A stretch of DNA of 64,000 nucleotides, from the NCBI GenBank assembly GCA_963519845.1, contig CAUQNX010000003.1, positions 124,001-188,000 on the forward strand, read 5' to 3'. Both the position numbers and the translations under genes were made by a program. This document shows positions 1-9,866 of this stretch, one piece after another (positions within the stretch are counted from its first letter, which is position 1; every line of letters starts with the position of its first letter). The notes beneath the pieces are model-generated. The model was given only the letters and a program-made list of their open reading frames with translations. It searched no databases and was not told where the DNA came from. The DNA comes from Moellerella sp963519845. GTDB lineage: Bacteria; Pseudomonadota; Gammaproteobacteria; Enterobacterales; Enterobacteriaceae.

Positions 1-257
1 ACGTGCCAATTATACTGCTGTTTGGAGAAGCCGCAAGAATTATCGTATAAAATTAGCCTGTTCGATTAAAAAATCCGCATTAGATACAAAAAACAGGCAT
101 CTTTTATCTATTTATTTCACAGATTAATCTTCTAATAACTATGCTAATCTAGATTTAAGATAAAACAATTGTTTGATTAGTTGCTCCGTGACTAGTGAGC
201 TCGCTAAATTTTTGTTAATTTATATAAAGTTATTCCTAAAAAATTAAAGGCACAATC
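1..257. other. No gene recognised at the left edge
   Basis: I see no convincing reading frame here. It is AT-rich non-coding DNA leading into the small ORF at 258. A 7-bp inverted repeat (GCCTGTT at 56-62, AACAGGC at 92-98) is followed by a T-rich stretch and could be the end of a transcript coming from outside the window, but the loop is long and the call is weak. Confidence 0.4.
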
Positions 258-344
258 ATGAGTTTTACCAGTTGGATTGTTATCGGGGTTGTTGTGGGCA
301 TCACCGTCGGTGCTTTACTTAAAATTTTCGGTAAAAAGAAATAA
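258..344 (+). CDS. Small hydrophobic glycine-zipper membrane peptide (28 aa)
   Basis: An ATG at 258 opens a 28-codon frame ending in TAA at 342-344. An AAAGG ribosome-binding site lies about 8 nt upstream. The peptide has one hydrophobic stretch (about residues 6-24) with glycines at 10, 14 and 18, a GxxxGxxxG zipper, and a basic tail of three lysines. One transmembrane helix with a cytoplasmic basic end is expected. I do not recognise the family. It could be a small membrane regulator or a type I toxin-like peptide. The clear RBS and typical small-membrane-protein composition support a real gene, but there is no homology evidence. Confidence 0.55.
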   Translation: MSFTSWIVIGVVVGITVGALLKIFGKKK

Positions 345-398
345 TACAGGCTCGTCAATGAGCTATTTAGATAAAATCATACCGGTTGGCTACCTAAC

Positions 399-1628
399 AT
401 GCAGAAATCACTTCGAAAAATATTGTCTGTCTCAACATTGGCGCTCGCACTAACCGCTTGTTCTACCCCCTCACAAGATAACCCCACACCTCGGCTATTG
501 AAGCTGGATACTAATGCCTCTTCAGATTGGCAAATTTTAGGTGGCGACCAATTATCTTATGAGCAAGTGGCTAAAATTGTCGACCTCTATGCTAACCGTA
601 TATTTAATGAGAGTAATGCCCAAGGAATGGCGATTATTGTTATCGATAATAATCAAACCTTCTCCCGCTATTATGGTGAAACCGCACCCGGTAGTCGGCA
701 GAAACCCGGTCCTAACTCTTTAGTTCGTATTGCCTCAGTGACTAAATTAATGACCAGTGAAATACTGATCAAAATGGAACAAGATAAAAAAATACAGATC
801 ACCGACCCATTACAGAAATATAGCAACGGTAATGTCTCTGTTCCCGATAATGGTTCAGGCCAACCTATTCGTCTGTTTCATTTAGCTAGCCATACCAGCG
901 GCTTGCCACGGGAGCAACCTAATGGTCAATGGGGACGGCCTGTATTTATCTGGCCAACACAAGAGCAGCGCTGGAGCTGGCTAAAAACTGGTAAACTGGA
1001 CGCTAATCCAGGAACTGTCGCCTCTTACTCTAATCTCGCCTATGATCTGCTGGCCGATGCGCTGATTAAAGCCTCAGGTAAAAGCTATCCACAGCTATTT
1101 AAAGAGTACGTGACCGCACCCGCCAAAATGGACAGTACCAGCTATTCACCGACTCCAGCTCAGTGCGCCCGCCTAATGGTTGGCTTTAAACCCAGTCCCT
1201 GCCATAACACCTTAGCGGCCGCAGGTAGCGGTGGTGTCTATTCAACACCTGCCGATATGCAGAAGTGGATGCAAGAATTTCTATCAACGGATAAGCAGTT
1301 ACGTAAAAAAACAGCAGCTCGTGAGCAAGGCGTCTTCTACCAAAGAGCACAATTGCTTGATATTAAAGGAATGGATGTTGCAGGACAAGCGGATGGTATT
1401 GGCCTAGGCTGGGTCTATATGAAGCCACAAAATGGCGTTCCAGGCATCTACCAAAAAACAGGCGGTGGCGGTGGATTTAATGCTTATATGACGATGATCC
1501 CAAAACAGAATATTGGCATATTTGTCGTGATGACTCGTAAGGATAGTAGTAAGTTCAGTAAGCTAACCCTCGGCGTTAACGAGCTAACGAGAGCCCTTTC
1601 CAAGAATAACTCCTATGGTAAACATTGA
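399..1628 (+). CDS. ampH: AmpH-type D-Ala-D-Ala carboxypeptidase/endopeptidase, putative lipoprotein
   Basis: Penicillin-binding serine hydrolase of the class C beta-lactamase fold that trims and recycles peptidoglycan peptides in the periplasm. The catalytic SVTK tetrad is at residues 113-116, YSN at 210-212 and KTG at 353-355 followed by a glycine run. Blocks such as HTSGLPREQP, PVFIWPT and GSGGVYSTPADM match E. coli AmpH throughout, and the length (409 aa) is slightly above the usual ~385. The N-terminus has a signal sequence ending in LTAC, a lipobox with Cys at 21 and Ser at +2. This predicts an outer-membrane lipoprotein, whereas E. coli AmpH has an ordinary signal peptide. A terminator follows the gene. 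Confidence 0.9.
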   Translation: MQKSLRKILSVSTLALALTACSTPSQDNPTPRLLKLDTNASSDWQILGGDQLSYEQVAKIVDLYANRIFNESNAQGMAIIVIDNNQTFSRYYGETAPGSRQKPGPNSLVRIASVTKLMTSEILIKMEQDKKIQITDPLQKYSNGNVSVPDNGSGQPIRLFHLASHTSGLPREQPNGQWGRPVFIWPTQEQRWSWLKTGKLDANPGTVASYSNLAYDLLADALIKASGKSYPQLFKEYVTAPAKMDSTSYSPTPAQCARLMVGFKPSPCHNTLAAAGSGGVYSTPADMQKWMQEFLSTDKQLRKKTAAREQGVFYQRAQLLDIKGMDVAGQADGIGLGWVYMKPQNGVPGIYQKTGGGGGFNAYMTMIPKQNIGIFVVMTRKDSSKFSKLTLGVNELTRALSKNNSYGKH

Positions 1629-1710
1629 AAGGGTACCACCGACGCCATCAAGGCAGTGGTGAGCTACTCAATACCGGCAAAATCGATAGTCTCTAGGTTA
1701 ATGAATTTAA

Positions 1711-1738
1711 TGGCTGCCTAATGGCAGCCATTTTTTAT
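1711..1738 (+). terminator. Rho-independent terminator between ampH and lptG
   Basis: TGGCTGCC and GGCAGCCA form an 8-bp stem with a TAAT loop, followed by a T-rich tail on the plus strand. It ends ampH transcription and may also serve lptG converging from the other side. Confidence 0.85.
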
Positions 1739-1746
1739 TTTAGTGA

Positions 1747-2823
1747 CTACTTTCTTTTCACCAATAAAGTAATGCTTATCACGAGGAATAAGACACTGGG
1801 TAGCAATGCGGCAATAATTGGCGGGACACCATAAACCAAACTTAACTTGCCAAAACCTTCATTGAGTAAGTAGAAAATAAATCCACCAGAGATACCAATA
1901 ATCACTCTAACGCCCATAGGGACGCTACGTAACGGGCCAAAAATAAAGGAAACGGCCATCAACATCATTACGGCGGCAGAGAGTGGCGACAATAATTTTT
2001 TCCACATACTTAATTGATAGATAGCTGCGACTTGGCCACTCTCTTTTAAATATTTAATATATTGATATAAACCACGTATCGAGAGTGAGTCTGAGTCTAA
2101 AGATACAATCCCTAATTTCTCCGGCGTGAGATTGGTTTGCCAATCAACTGACAAACGCTGTGACCCAGTGATCTTTTTTTCATCGCCTAAAATTGACTCG
2201 TCGACCTGAGACAACTCCCACATTTTACTCTCTGTGTTATAGACCCCTGTCGAGGCGAATAACACAGATTCTAATTGATGTTTAGCGTTGAATTTATAGA
2301 TAGAGATCTCTTTAATGGATTGCATATCATCAATGCGCTGAATATGGATAAAGTCATTACCATCTTTAGCCCACATTCCCTGATCGGTTGCCACCAGCGA
2401 ACTTCCCACAATCTTCTCAGCCCGATAATTTCTCGCCCACTGCTCACCAGCTGGGGCAATCCACTCACCAATCAGCATAGCTAAGATCACCAGAGGAACC
2501 GCCGTTTTCATTACCGATAAGGCGATCTGTAATCGGGTAAATCCTGACGCTTGCATCACCACCAGTTCACTACGTGATGCCAATCCACCGAGTCCCAGCA
2601 GTGCACCTAATAGCGCTGCCATTGGAAAGAAAATATCTATATCTTTGGGTAAGGTCAGTAAGGTGAAAACACCCGCGCTGAGCGCCGTATAATCACCGTC
2701 GCCGACTTTTCTTAATTGCTCGACAAATTTGATAATGCCGGAAAGTGAGACCAACAAGAACAAAGTAGTCAAAATAGAATTAAGAATAGTTCGCCCAATA
2801 TATCTGTCTAAAACACCAAACAT
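1747..2823 (-). CDS. lptG: LPS export ABC transporter permease LptG
   Basis: Inner-membrane half-permease of the LptB2FG complex that extracts lipopolysaccharide and feeds it to the LptC-A-DE bridge. The 358 residues show the YjgP/YjgQ family plan: N-terminal membrane segments, a periplasmic beta-jellyroll region in the middle, and C-terminal membrane segments. The start FGVLDRYIG and the PLRSVPMGVR block after a membrane segment are typical. The ATG overlaps the lptF stop by one base (ATGA), so the two are translationally coupled. The ATPase LptB is encoded elsewhere, as in E. coli. Confidence 0.95.
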   Translation of the reverse strand: MFGVLDRYIGRTILNSILTTLFLLVSLSGIIKFVEQLRKVGDGDYTALSAGVFTLLTLPKDIDIFFPMAALLGALLGLGGLASRSELVVMQASGFTRLQIALSVMKTAVPLVILAMLIGEWIAPAGEQWARNYRAEKIVGSSLVATDQGMWAKDGNDFIHIQRIDDMQSIKEISIYKFNAKHQLESVLFASTGVYNTESKMWELSQVDESILGDEKKITGSQRLSVDWQTNLTPEKLGIVSLDSDSLSIRGLYQYIKYLKESGQVAAIYQLSMWKKLLSPLSAAVMMLMAVSFIFGPLRSVPMGVRVIIGISGGFIFYLLNEGFGKLSLVYGVPPIIAALLPSVLFLVISITLLVKRK

Positions 2824-3920
2824 CAGGCTGCTCCTTGACTAAATTTGGCTCTCAACTGACGCATTGATACCGAATTCCACGCATTTAATAGAATGGCGAG
2901 TCCCAGAAAACCTAAGTTAACCGCCCACACCACAATTTTAGGATCGATATTGCCTTTTTCGGCGCTATTTCTTAAGGTGCTTTGCAATAAAAAGTAGACC
3001 AGATAGAGCAATATCGCCGGTAGCATACTTAAGATACGACCTTGACGAGGGTTGACCTCACTCAATGGCACCGCAATCATCGCCATCAGAATCACTGAGA
3101 AGACTAAGGTTAAGCGCCAGTGAAACTCAGCATTAGACTCAGGATCTGTCGCTTTCCATAGTTGATACATATTCTTCTGTACGACTTTTTCATTTTTGAT
3201 TTCGCTAGTTTTATGATCAATAACAGCTTGATAATTAGTGAAATCAGTAATGCGGAAGTCACGCAGCAATGCCGTTCCTTCGTAGCGCGTACCTTGATCT
3301 AATACAACAGTTTGATTACCGTCACTATCCTCTTTTAAATAGCCTGTATCGGCCACAATCACCGAAGGTCGTTGTTCATTGGCGGGTCTTAATTGAGCCA
3401 GAAAAACATTACTAAACTTATTGCCTTTAACATCGCCAATATAGAGGACAATGTTATTATCATTGGTGGTTTTAAACTGCCCTTCGACCATGGCGGCCAG
3501 TCCCGGATTAGCTTTAGCGTCAGCCAAAACTTGCTCCTGATACTGGGATGACCAAGGCAGTAACCAAGCGATATTGGCTACTGCGACCGAAGACGTCAAT
3601 ACCGCCAGCACCAATGCGGCTTTCAGTAGAACGCTTTTCCCCAAACCACAAGCATGCATCACTGTGATTTCACTCTCAGTGTAAAGCCGGCTATAGGTCA
3701 TCAACAATCCAAGAAATAAGCTGAGCGGCAAAATAAGCTGCGTCATTTCAGGTATACCTAGTCCCAAGAGTGGCAAGACTAAATCTGAAGGAATATTTCC
3801 CTGCACAGCTGCGCCGAGGATGTTGATTGATTTTTGACTGAAAAAGATCAGCATCAATACAAAAAGTATTGCAAACTGACTTTTAAATGTCTCTCTTACC
3901 AAATATCTAATAATTATCAC
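2823..3920 (-). CDS. lptF: LPS export ABC transporter permease LptF
   Basis: Partner half-permease of LptG in the LPS transporter. The 365 residues start IIIRYLVRETFKSQ, nearly the E. coli sequence, and include the coupling-helix region YTESEITVMHACGL that contacts LptB. The start codon is GTG at 3920. It is the first gene of the lptF-lptG operon and runs divergently from pepA, as in E. coli, with a 282-bp gap that must hold both promoters. Confidence 0.95.
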   Translation of the reverse strand: MIIIRYLVRETFKSQFAILFVLMLIFFSQKSINILGAAVQGNIPSDLVLPLLGLGIPEMTQLILPLSLFLGLLMTYSRLYTESEITVMHACGLGKSVLLKAALVLAVLTSSVAVANIAWLLPWSSQYQEQVLADAKANPGLAAMVEGQFKTTNDNNIVLYIGDVKGNKFSNVFLAQLRPANEQRPSVIVADTGYLKEDSDGNQTVVLDQGTRYEGTALLRDFRITDFTNYQAVIDHKTSEIKNEKVVQKNMYQLWKATDPESNAEFHWRLTLVFSVILMAMIAVPLSEVNPRQGRILSMLPAILLYLVYFLLQSTLRNSAEKGNIDPKIVVWAVNLGFLGLAILLNAWNSVSMRQLRAKFSQGAA

Positions 3921-4202
3921 GCTTATACGCCTGTGAAAACTTGTCTTTTTGGTGGAAAATGGCTAACGTCATCCTATGTCTACCATTTCTTAACATATGT
4001 TTGGTTTCCTTCACGACTAGAATGATATGAAAGCATTCCTTATACTGATTACACAATCAGAACATAGTTCATTCATTACTAGTGCATCAGTAAACCATTT
4101 GCTTAGCTTAGCATAAAGAATTTATTCTCTATGAGGTAGATTATGCGGAATGTTAATTCTAGCGATAGCATCGGTGTTTGTCTTTAAGATTCAGGAGAAC
4201 GC

Positions 4203-5714
4203 ATGGAGTTTAGTGTAAAAAGTGGTAGCCCGGAAAAACAGCGCAGTGCATGTATTGTTGTTGGCGTCTTCGAACCTCGCCGACTCTCTCCAATCGCTGA
4301 ACAACTGGATAAAATTAGTGATGGATATATTAGCGCGCTGCTACGCCGCGGTGAACTTGAAGGAAAAGTAGGTCAGTCACTACTACTCCACCATGTTCCA
4401 AATATCCTGTCAGAGCGTATTCTACTTATCGGCTGTGGTAAAGAGCGCGAGTTGGATGAACGCCAATATAAACAGATCATTCAGAAAACCATCAGTACGC
4501 TGAATGAAACTGGCTCAATGGAAGCAGTCTGCTTTTTAACAGAACTGCATGTCAAAGGGCGTAATAATTATTGGAAAGTTCGCCAAGCCGTTGAAACAGC
4601 GAAAGAGTCTCTATACGTATTCGATCAACTTAAAAGCAATAAAACCGAACATCGCCGTCCGCTGCGTAAACTGGTATTTAATGTACCCACACGCCGTGAA
4701 CTCACCAGTGGTGAGCGTGCTATCCAGCATGGACTGGCTATTTCATCAGGTATTAAAGCCGCAAAAGATCTTGGCAATATGCCGCCAAATATTTGTAATG
4801 CCGCTTATCTTGCTTCACAAGCTCGCCAGTTAGCAGACGACGCTGCCAATAAACTGACGACACGTGTGATTGGCGAAGAGCAGATGAAAGAGCTCGGCAT
4901 GAATGCATATCTGGCTGTAGGTTATGGCTCGCAAAATGAATCGCTAATGTCGATCATGGAATATAAGGGCAATCCAGATCCCGAAGCTAAGCCTATTGTC
5001 TTAGTGGGTAAAGGACTGACCTTTGACTCCGGCGGTATCTCCATCAAGCCAGCTGATGGCATGGATGAGATGAAATATGATATGTGCGGCGCCGCAACCG
5101 TTTACGGTGTAATGCGTGTAGTTACTGAACTCAAGCTGCCTATTAACGTTGTAGGTATCTTGGCGGGCTGTGAAAATATGCCCGGTGGCCGTGCTTATCG
5201 CCCCGGTGATATTCTAACTACCATGTCAGGGCAAACCGTTGAAGTGATGAATACAGATGCAGAAGGTCGTTTAGTTCTGTGTGATGCACTGACTTACGTT
5301 GAGCGTTTTGAACCTGAACTGGTTATCGATATTGCCACATTGACGGGTGCTTGCGTTGTTGCATTAGGCAATCACTATACTGGCTTGATGTCTAACCACA
5401 ATCCACTGGCTCATGAGCTGCTTAATGCCTCTGAACTGGCCGGTGACCGTGCATGGCGTCTACCGTTAGGCGAAGAGTTCTACGATCAAATTAACTCTAA
5501 CTTTGCGGACTTAGCCAATACGGGCGGTCGTGCTGGTGGTGCTATTACTGCAGGCTGTTTCTTAGCGAAATTTACCGCAAGATACAACTGGGCTCACTTG
5601 GATATCGCCGGTACTGCATGGCGTTCAGGTAAAGCCAAAGGTGCAACAGGCCGACCTGTTTCTATGCTTGCTCAGTTCCTATTAAATCGTGCAGGAATGG
5701 GCGGAGAAGAATAA
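4203..5714 (+). CDS. pepA: Leucyl aminopeptidase PepA
   Basis: M17 family hexameric aminopeptidase with two metal ions; in E. coli it is also the DNA-binding accessory protein of carAB control and Xer recombination. The length of 503 aa equals that of E. coli PepA. The metal-binding and catalytic blocks are visible: KGLTFDSGG and MKYDMCGAA around residues 270-295, and NTDAEGRL around 350. A strong AGGAGA ribosome-binding site precedes the ATG at 4203. A terminator at 5831 separates it from holC. Confidence 0.97.
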   Translation: MEFSVKSGSPEKQRSACIVVGVFEPRRLSPIAEQLDKISDGYISALLRRGELEGKVGQSLLLHHVPNILSERILLIGCGKERELDERQYKQIIQKTISTLNETGSMEAVCFLTELHVKGRNNYWKVRQAVETAKESLYVFDQLKSNKTEHRRPLRKLVFNVPTRRELTSGERAIQHGLAISSGIKAAKDLGNMPPNICNAAYLASQARQLADDAANKLTTRVIGEEQMKELGMNAYLAVGYGSQNESLMSIMEYKGNPDPEAKPIVLVGKGLTFDSGGISIKPADGMDEMKYDMCGAATVYGVMRVVTELKLPINVVGILAGCENMPGGRAYRPGDILTTMSGQTVEVMNTDAEGRLVLCDALTYVERFEPELVIDIATLTGACVVALGNHYTGLMSNHNPLAHELLNASELAGDRAWRLPLGEEFYDQINSNFADLANTGGRAGGAITAGCFLAKFTARYNWAHLDIAGTAWRSGKAKGATGRPVSMLAQFLLNRAGMGGEE

Positions 5715-5830
5715 TTCTCTGTTTTAAGCTGGATGCGCTATGATAAGTGCATTCAGTCTGCATTTAGGGTGATCATCGAAAAGATGTCATCTAGCGTTGA
5801 TTCCGCTAAAATACAGATGCCATCAATTTT

Positions 5831-5858
5831 AGGGTATTGCTGACGCAATGCCCTTTTT
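5831..5858 (+). terminator. Terminator between pepA and holC
   Basis: GGGTATTGC (5832-5840) pairs with GCAATGCCC (5845-5853) with one G-U pair and a TGAC loop, followed by five T. It would limit read-through from pepA into holC-valS. Confidence 0.75.
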
Positions 5859-5888
5859 CCGTCACCGATTTCTCATAACAAAGAGACT

Positions 5889-6338
5889 ATGAAAAATACC
5901 ACTTTCTATTTATTAGCACAGCCGTCACCACAGATTGATCTGGAAGCCCATGAGTGGCTGACCTGTCAAATTGCTGCGGCCCATTGGCGTGCGGGAAAGC
6001 GAGTCTTAATTGCCTGTGAGTCTATCGAGCAAGCGGAAAAACTGGATGAGGCTCTTTGGCAAAGAGAGCCGCATCAGTTTGTCCCCCATAACCTGGCTGG
6101 TGAAGGCCCCAGATATGGTGCTCCAGTGGAATTATGCTGGCCTCAGAAACGGGGGAATTCACCCCGTGATCTCTTGATAAATCTTCAACCTCAATTTGCA
6201 GACTTTGCCACCGCTTTCCATGAAGTGGTAGACTTTGTGCCTCTTGATGAAACTTTAAAACAGTTGGCGCGTGAACGGTACAAAATTTACCGTAGCGTCG
6301 GCTTCAATCTGACTATGGCGCCGCCGCCAGCTTACTGA
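5889..6338 (+). CDS. holC: DNA polymerase III chi subunit
   Basis: Chi subunit of the clamp-loader assembly; it links the DnaX complex to single-stranded DNA-binding protein. The 149 residues carry the conserved KRVLIACES, SFVPHNLAGEGP-like and DFATAFHEVVDFVP blocks of E. coli HolC. It lies 13 nt upstream of valS on the same strand, the standard holC-valS arrangement. Confidence 0.95.
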   Translation: MKNTTFYLLAQPSPQIDLEAHEWLTCQIAAAHWRAGKRVLIACESIEQAEKLDEALWQREPHQFVPHNLAGEGPRYGAPVELCWPQKRGNSPRDLLINLQPQFADFATAFHEVVDFVPLDETLKQLARERYKIYRSVGFNLTMAPPPAY

Positions 6339-6351
6339 ATGACGATATAAA

Positions 6352-9246
6352 ATGGAAAATAAACCCGAGAATCAAGTATCAGAGCCATCGCTCGATAAAA
6401 CCTATAACCCAAAAGAGATTGAACAATCGCTCTATGCTCATTGGGAAAAAAGCGGTTATTTCAGACCTCATGGTGATACCAGCCAGGACAGCTTTTGTAT
6501 TGTCATCCCACCACCGAATGTGACGGGAAACCTGCATATGGGGCACGCATTCCAACAAACGATTATGGATACGCTTATCCGTTATCAGCGTATGTGTGGC
6601 AAAAATACCCTATGGCAGAGCGGAACCGATCATGCGGGTATTGCAACCCAAATGGTCGTTGAGCGTAAAATCGCAGCGGAAGAGAATAAAACCCGTCACG
6701 ATTATGGCCGTGAAAAATTTATCGACAAAATTTGGGAATGGAAAGCCGAATCTGGTGGCAATATCTCTCAACAAATGCGCCGCTTAGGTAACTCTGTTGA
6801 TTGGGAGCGCGAACGCTTCACCATGGATGAAGGCCTATCTAAAGCAGTTAAAGAAGCCTTTGTTCGCTTATACAAAGACGATTTAATTTATCGTGGTAAG
6901 CGTCTGGTTAACTGGGATGCTAAATTACACACGGCCATTTCTGATTTAGAAGTTGAAAATCGTGAAGTTAAAGGCTCCATGTGGCATCTGCGTTATCCGC
7001 TGGCCGATGGTGCAACAACCGCCGATGGTAAAGATTATCTGGTTGTAGCTACCACCCGTCCAGAAACTATGCTGGGTGATACAGGTATTGCGGTTAACCC
7101 AGAAGATCCTCGTTATAAAGCGCTGATCGGCAAAGAAGTTATTCTGCCTATCGTCGGTCGCCGCATTCCTATCTTGGCTGATGAACACGCCGATATGGAA
7201 AAAGGCACGGGTTGTGTCAAAATTACCCCTGCACACGATTTTAATGACTATGAAGTAGGTAAACGTCATAGCCTGACGATGATCAATATTTTCGATTTTG
7301 ACGCCAATATTCGTTCAGAAGCCGAAGTATTTGATACCAATGGTGATGTCACTGACTTCTATAGTTCAGCCATTCCAGAAGCTTATCAAGGGATGGAACG
7401 CTTTGCGGCGCGTAAAGCCGTTGTCGCTGAGTTTGAACAGCTGGGTCTACTCGAAGAGATTAAACCTCATGACCTGACCGTTCCTTACGGCGATCGCGGC
7501 GGTGTAGTTATCGAGCCTATGTTGACTGACCAATGGTACGTACGCACTGCGCCATTAGCCAAAGACGCCATCAAAGCTGTTGAAGATGGCCGTATTCAGT
7601 TCGTTCCTAAACAGTACGAAAATATGTATTTCTCTTGGATGCGTGATATTCAAGATTGGTGTATTTCCCGTCAATTATGGTGGGGTCACCGTATCCCCGC
7701 TTGGTATGATGAGGCTGGTAATGTCTATGTTGGTCGCGACGAAGATGAAGTGCGTCGTGAAAACAACCTTGCTGCTGATATCTCATTGCGCCAAGATGAA
7801 GATGTTCTCGATACTTGGTTCTCTTCCGGTCTCTGGACATTCTCTACTCTGGGCTGGCCAGAAAATACTGAAGCACTGAAAACCTTCCATCCAACAGATG
7901 TATTGGTCAGTGGCTTTGATATTATTTTCTTCTGGATTGCGCGCATGATCATGTTGACGATGCATTTCGTCAAAGATGAGAATAATCAGCCGCAGATCCC
8001 ATTCAAAACAATCTATATGACAGGACTGATCCGCGATGATGAAGGTCAGAAAATGTCTAAATCCAAAGGGAATGTTATTGACCCACTGGATATGATTGAT
8101 GGTATCTCCTTAGAAGATCTACTGGAAAAACGTACTGGTAATATGATGCAGCCACAGCTGGCTGAAAAAATTGCTAAGCGCACCAGCAAAGAGTATCCAG
8201 AAGGCATCGAAGCCCATGGTACTGATGCATTGCGCTTTACATTAGCCGCCTTAGCATCGACAGGTCGCGATATCAATTGGGATATGAAACGCCTGTCTGG
8301 CTACCGTAACTTCTGTAATAAGCTGTGGAATGCCAGCCGTTTCGTGTTGATGAATACCGAAGGGCAAGATTGTGGTCAGAATGGCGGCGAAATGAGCTTC
8401 TCATTAGCAGATCGTTGGATCATGGCGGAATTTAATCAGACTGTTAAAAACTTCCGCGAAGCGCTGGATACTTATCGCTTTGATATTGCAGCGGGTATTC
8501 TCTATGAATTTACTTGGAATCAGTTCTGTGACTGGTATTTAGAGCTCTCTAAACCTGCGGTACATAAAGGCACTGACGCACAAGTCCGCGCAGCTCGCTT
8601 TACGCTGATTGAAGTGCTCGAAGGCCTGTTACGCTTAGCTCACCCTATCATTCCATTTATTACTGAAACCATCTGGCAGCGTGTCAAAGTGGTGAAAGGC
8701 ATTGAAGCTGATACTATAATGCTGCAATCTTTCCCTGAATTTGATGAGACCAAAGCCGATCAATTAGCATTAAATGATCTTGAGTGGATCAAAGAAGCGA
8801 TTGTTGCTGTTCGAAATATTCGTGCTGAAATGAATATCTCACCGGGCAAGCCGCTGGATGTTATGCTGCGTGGCGCATCATCAGATGTTAAACGTCGCAT
8901 AAAAGAGAATCAAAACTTTATCAAATCGATGGCCCGCTTAGCCTCTATCTCGCTATTATTTGAAGATGATAAAGCGCCAGTCTCTGTGACAAAACTGATC
9001 ACTGGTGCCGAGATCTTAGTACCAATGGCCGATTTAGTGGATAAAGAAGTGGAATTAGCTCGTCTCGATAAAGAACTTGAAAAAGTAGCAAAAGAGATCG
9101 AATCCATTGAAGGCAAGCTAGCTAACGAAGGTTTTGTCAGCCGTGCACCAGAAGCGGTAGTAGTAAAAGAACGTGAGCGTTTAGCCGCTAATTATGATGC
9201 CAAAGAAAAATTAATGAGCCAAAAGCAGGCTATTGCCTCTCTATAA
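6352..9246 (+). CDS. valS: Valyl-tRNA synthetase
   Basis: Class I aminoacyl-tRNA synthetase that charges tRNA-Val and edits misactivated threonine. The 964 residues include the HMGH signature at 62-65 after PPPNVTGN, the CP1 editing domain in the middle, and KMSKS near residue 566. The C-terminal 70-80 residues form the expected coiled coil (KELEKVAKEIESIEGKL). It sits directly behind holC and is closed by a terminator. Confidence 0.98.
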   Translation: MENKPENQVSEPSLDKTYNPKEIEQSLYAHWEKSGYFRPHGDTSQDSFCIVIPPPNVTGNLHMGHAFQQTIMDTLIRYQRMCGKNTLWQSGTDHAGIATQMVVERKIAAEENKTRHDYGREKFIDKIWEWKAESGGNISQQMRRLGNSVDWERERFTMDEGLSKAVKEAFVRLYKDDLIYRGKRLVNWDAKLHTAISDLEVENREVKGSMWHLRYPLADGATTADGKDYLVVATTRPETMLGDTGIAVNPEDPRYKALIGKEVILPIVGRRIPILADEHADMEKGTGCVKITPAHDFNDYEVGKRHSLTMINIFDFDANIRSEAEVFDTNGDVTDFYSSAIPEAYQGMERFAARKAVVAEFEQLGLLEEIKPHDLTVPYGDRGGVVIEPMLTDQWYVRTAPLAKDAIKAVEDGRIQFVPKQYENMYFSWMRDIQDWCISRQLWWGHRIPAWYDEAGNVYVGRDEDEVRRENNLAADISLRQDEDVLDTWFSSGLWTFSTLGWPENTEALKTFHPTDVLVSGFDIIFFWIARMIMLTMHFVKDENNQPQIPFKTIYMTGLIRDDEGQKMSKSKGNVIDPLDMIDGISLEDLLEKRTGNMMQPQLAEKIAKRTSKEYPEGIEAHGTDALRFTLAALASTGRDINWDMKRLSGYRNFCNKLWNASRFVLMNTEGQDCGQNGGEMSFSLADRWIMAEFNQTVKNFREALDTYRFDIAAGILYEFTWNQFCDWYLELSKPAVHKGTDAQVRAARFTLIEVLEGLLRLAHPIIPFITETIWQRVKVVKGIEADTIMLQSFPEFDETKADQLALNDLEWIKEAIVAVRNIRAEMNISPGKPLDVMLRGASSDVKRRIKENQNFIKSMARLASISLLFEDDKAPVSVTKLITGAEILVPMADLVDKEVELARLDKELEKVAKEIESIEGKLANEGFVSRAPEAVVVKERERLAANYDAKEKLMSQKQAIASL

Positions 9247-9263
9247 TCATTAATCTCTCTACT

Positions 9264-9297
9264 AAGCCCTTTTAGTTTACTAGAAGGGCTTTTTTAT
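9264..9297 (+). terminator. valS terminator
   Basis: AAGCCCTTTTAG and CTAGAAGGGCTT form a stem with one G-U pair and a TTTA loop, followed by a T run. It lies between the convergent valS and rraB. Confidence 0.85.
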
Positions 9298-9338
9298 GAT
9301 TTTGATTATTTACTGCATAAATCTAAAACAGCAATAAA

Positions 9339-9767
9339 TTAGTGAACCAGTGTTTCTGGTGCATCTTCTTCATCGGCATCTTCATCATCATCTGAATCTT
9401 CGCCGTCATCTTCACCATCTTCGAAGTAAGTTCCCCAGCCGTCATAATTGACATTCATTTTTTCGGCTAAAGCGATGAGTTGAACAACTTGCGCATCGAT
9501 AAGTTCAGCATTTAGCGCACACTCGCTGATCACATCACAACATAGGAGTGTCGAACCATCTTCGATCTCTAACTCTTCCGCTTCAGAGACTTCATAACCT
9601 AATTTAAACGCTTCAACTGCAGCTTTTTCTAATAAGGCAAAATTATCTGCGGAGAGATGATGTTCTATCGCATAAAGTGCATCAGGATCGCTACCATCTT
9701 CTAATAATTCTTCGATAATTAAACGAGTTTCCTCGTATTGTGCCTCAAGTTCAGCTTTATCTACCAT
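9339..9767 (-). CDS. rraB: Ribonuclease E inhibitor RraB
   Basis: Small acidic protein that binds RNase E and modulates mRNA decay. I start it at the ATG at 9767 (142 aa), preceded by GAGAGGGTG. A longer frame reaches 9830, but the family begins close to VDKAELEAQYEETR. The body has ALYAIEHHLSADNF and NVNYDGWGTYFE, typical of RraB (YjgD), and ends in a long Asp/Glu-rich tail. It is divergent from argF, as in E. coli. Confidence 0.93.
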   Translation of the reverse strand: MVDKAELEAQYEETRLIIEELLEDGSDPDALYAIEHHLSADNFALLEKAAVEAFKLGYEVSEAEELEIEDGSTLLCCDVISECALNAELIDAQVVQLIALAEKMNVNYDGWGTYFEDGEDDGEDSDDDEDADEEDAPETLVH

Positions 9768-9866
9768 TTTACACCCTCTCTTTATCAATCGCTTTTCTGC
9801 ATTCTCCCACAGGCAATGCACTAGAACCATAGCTATAATTAAGAAAATATTTTCACAGTACTTGAT

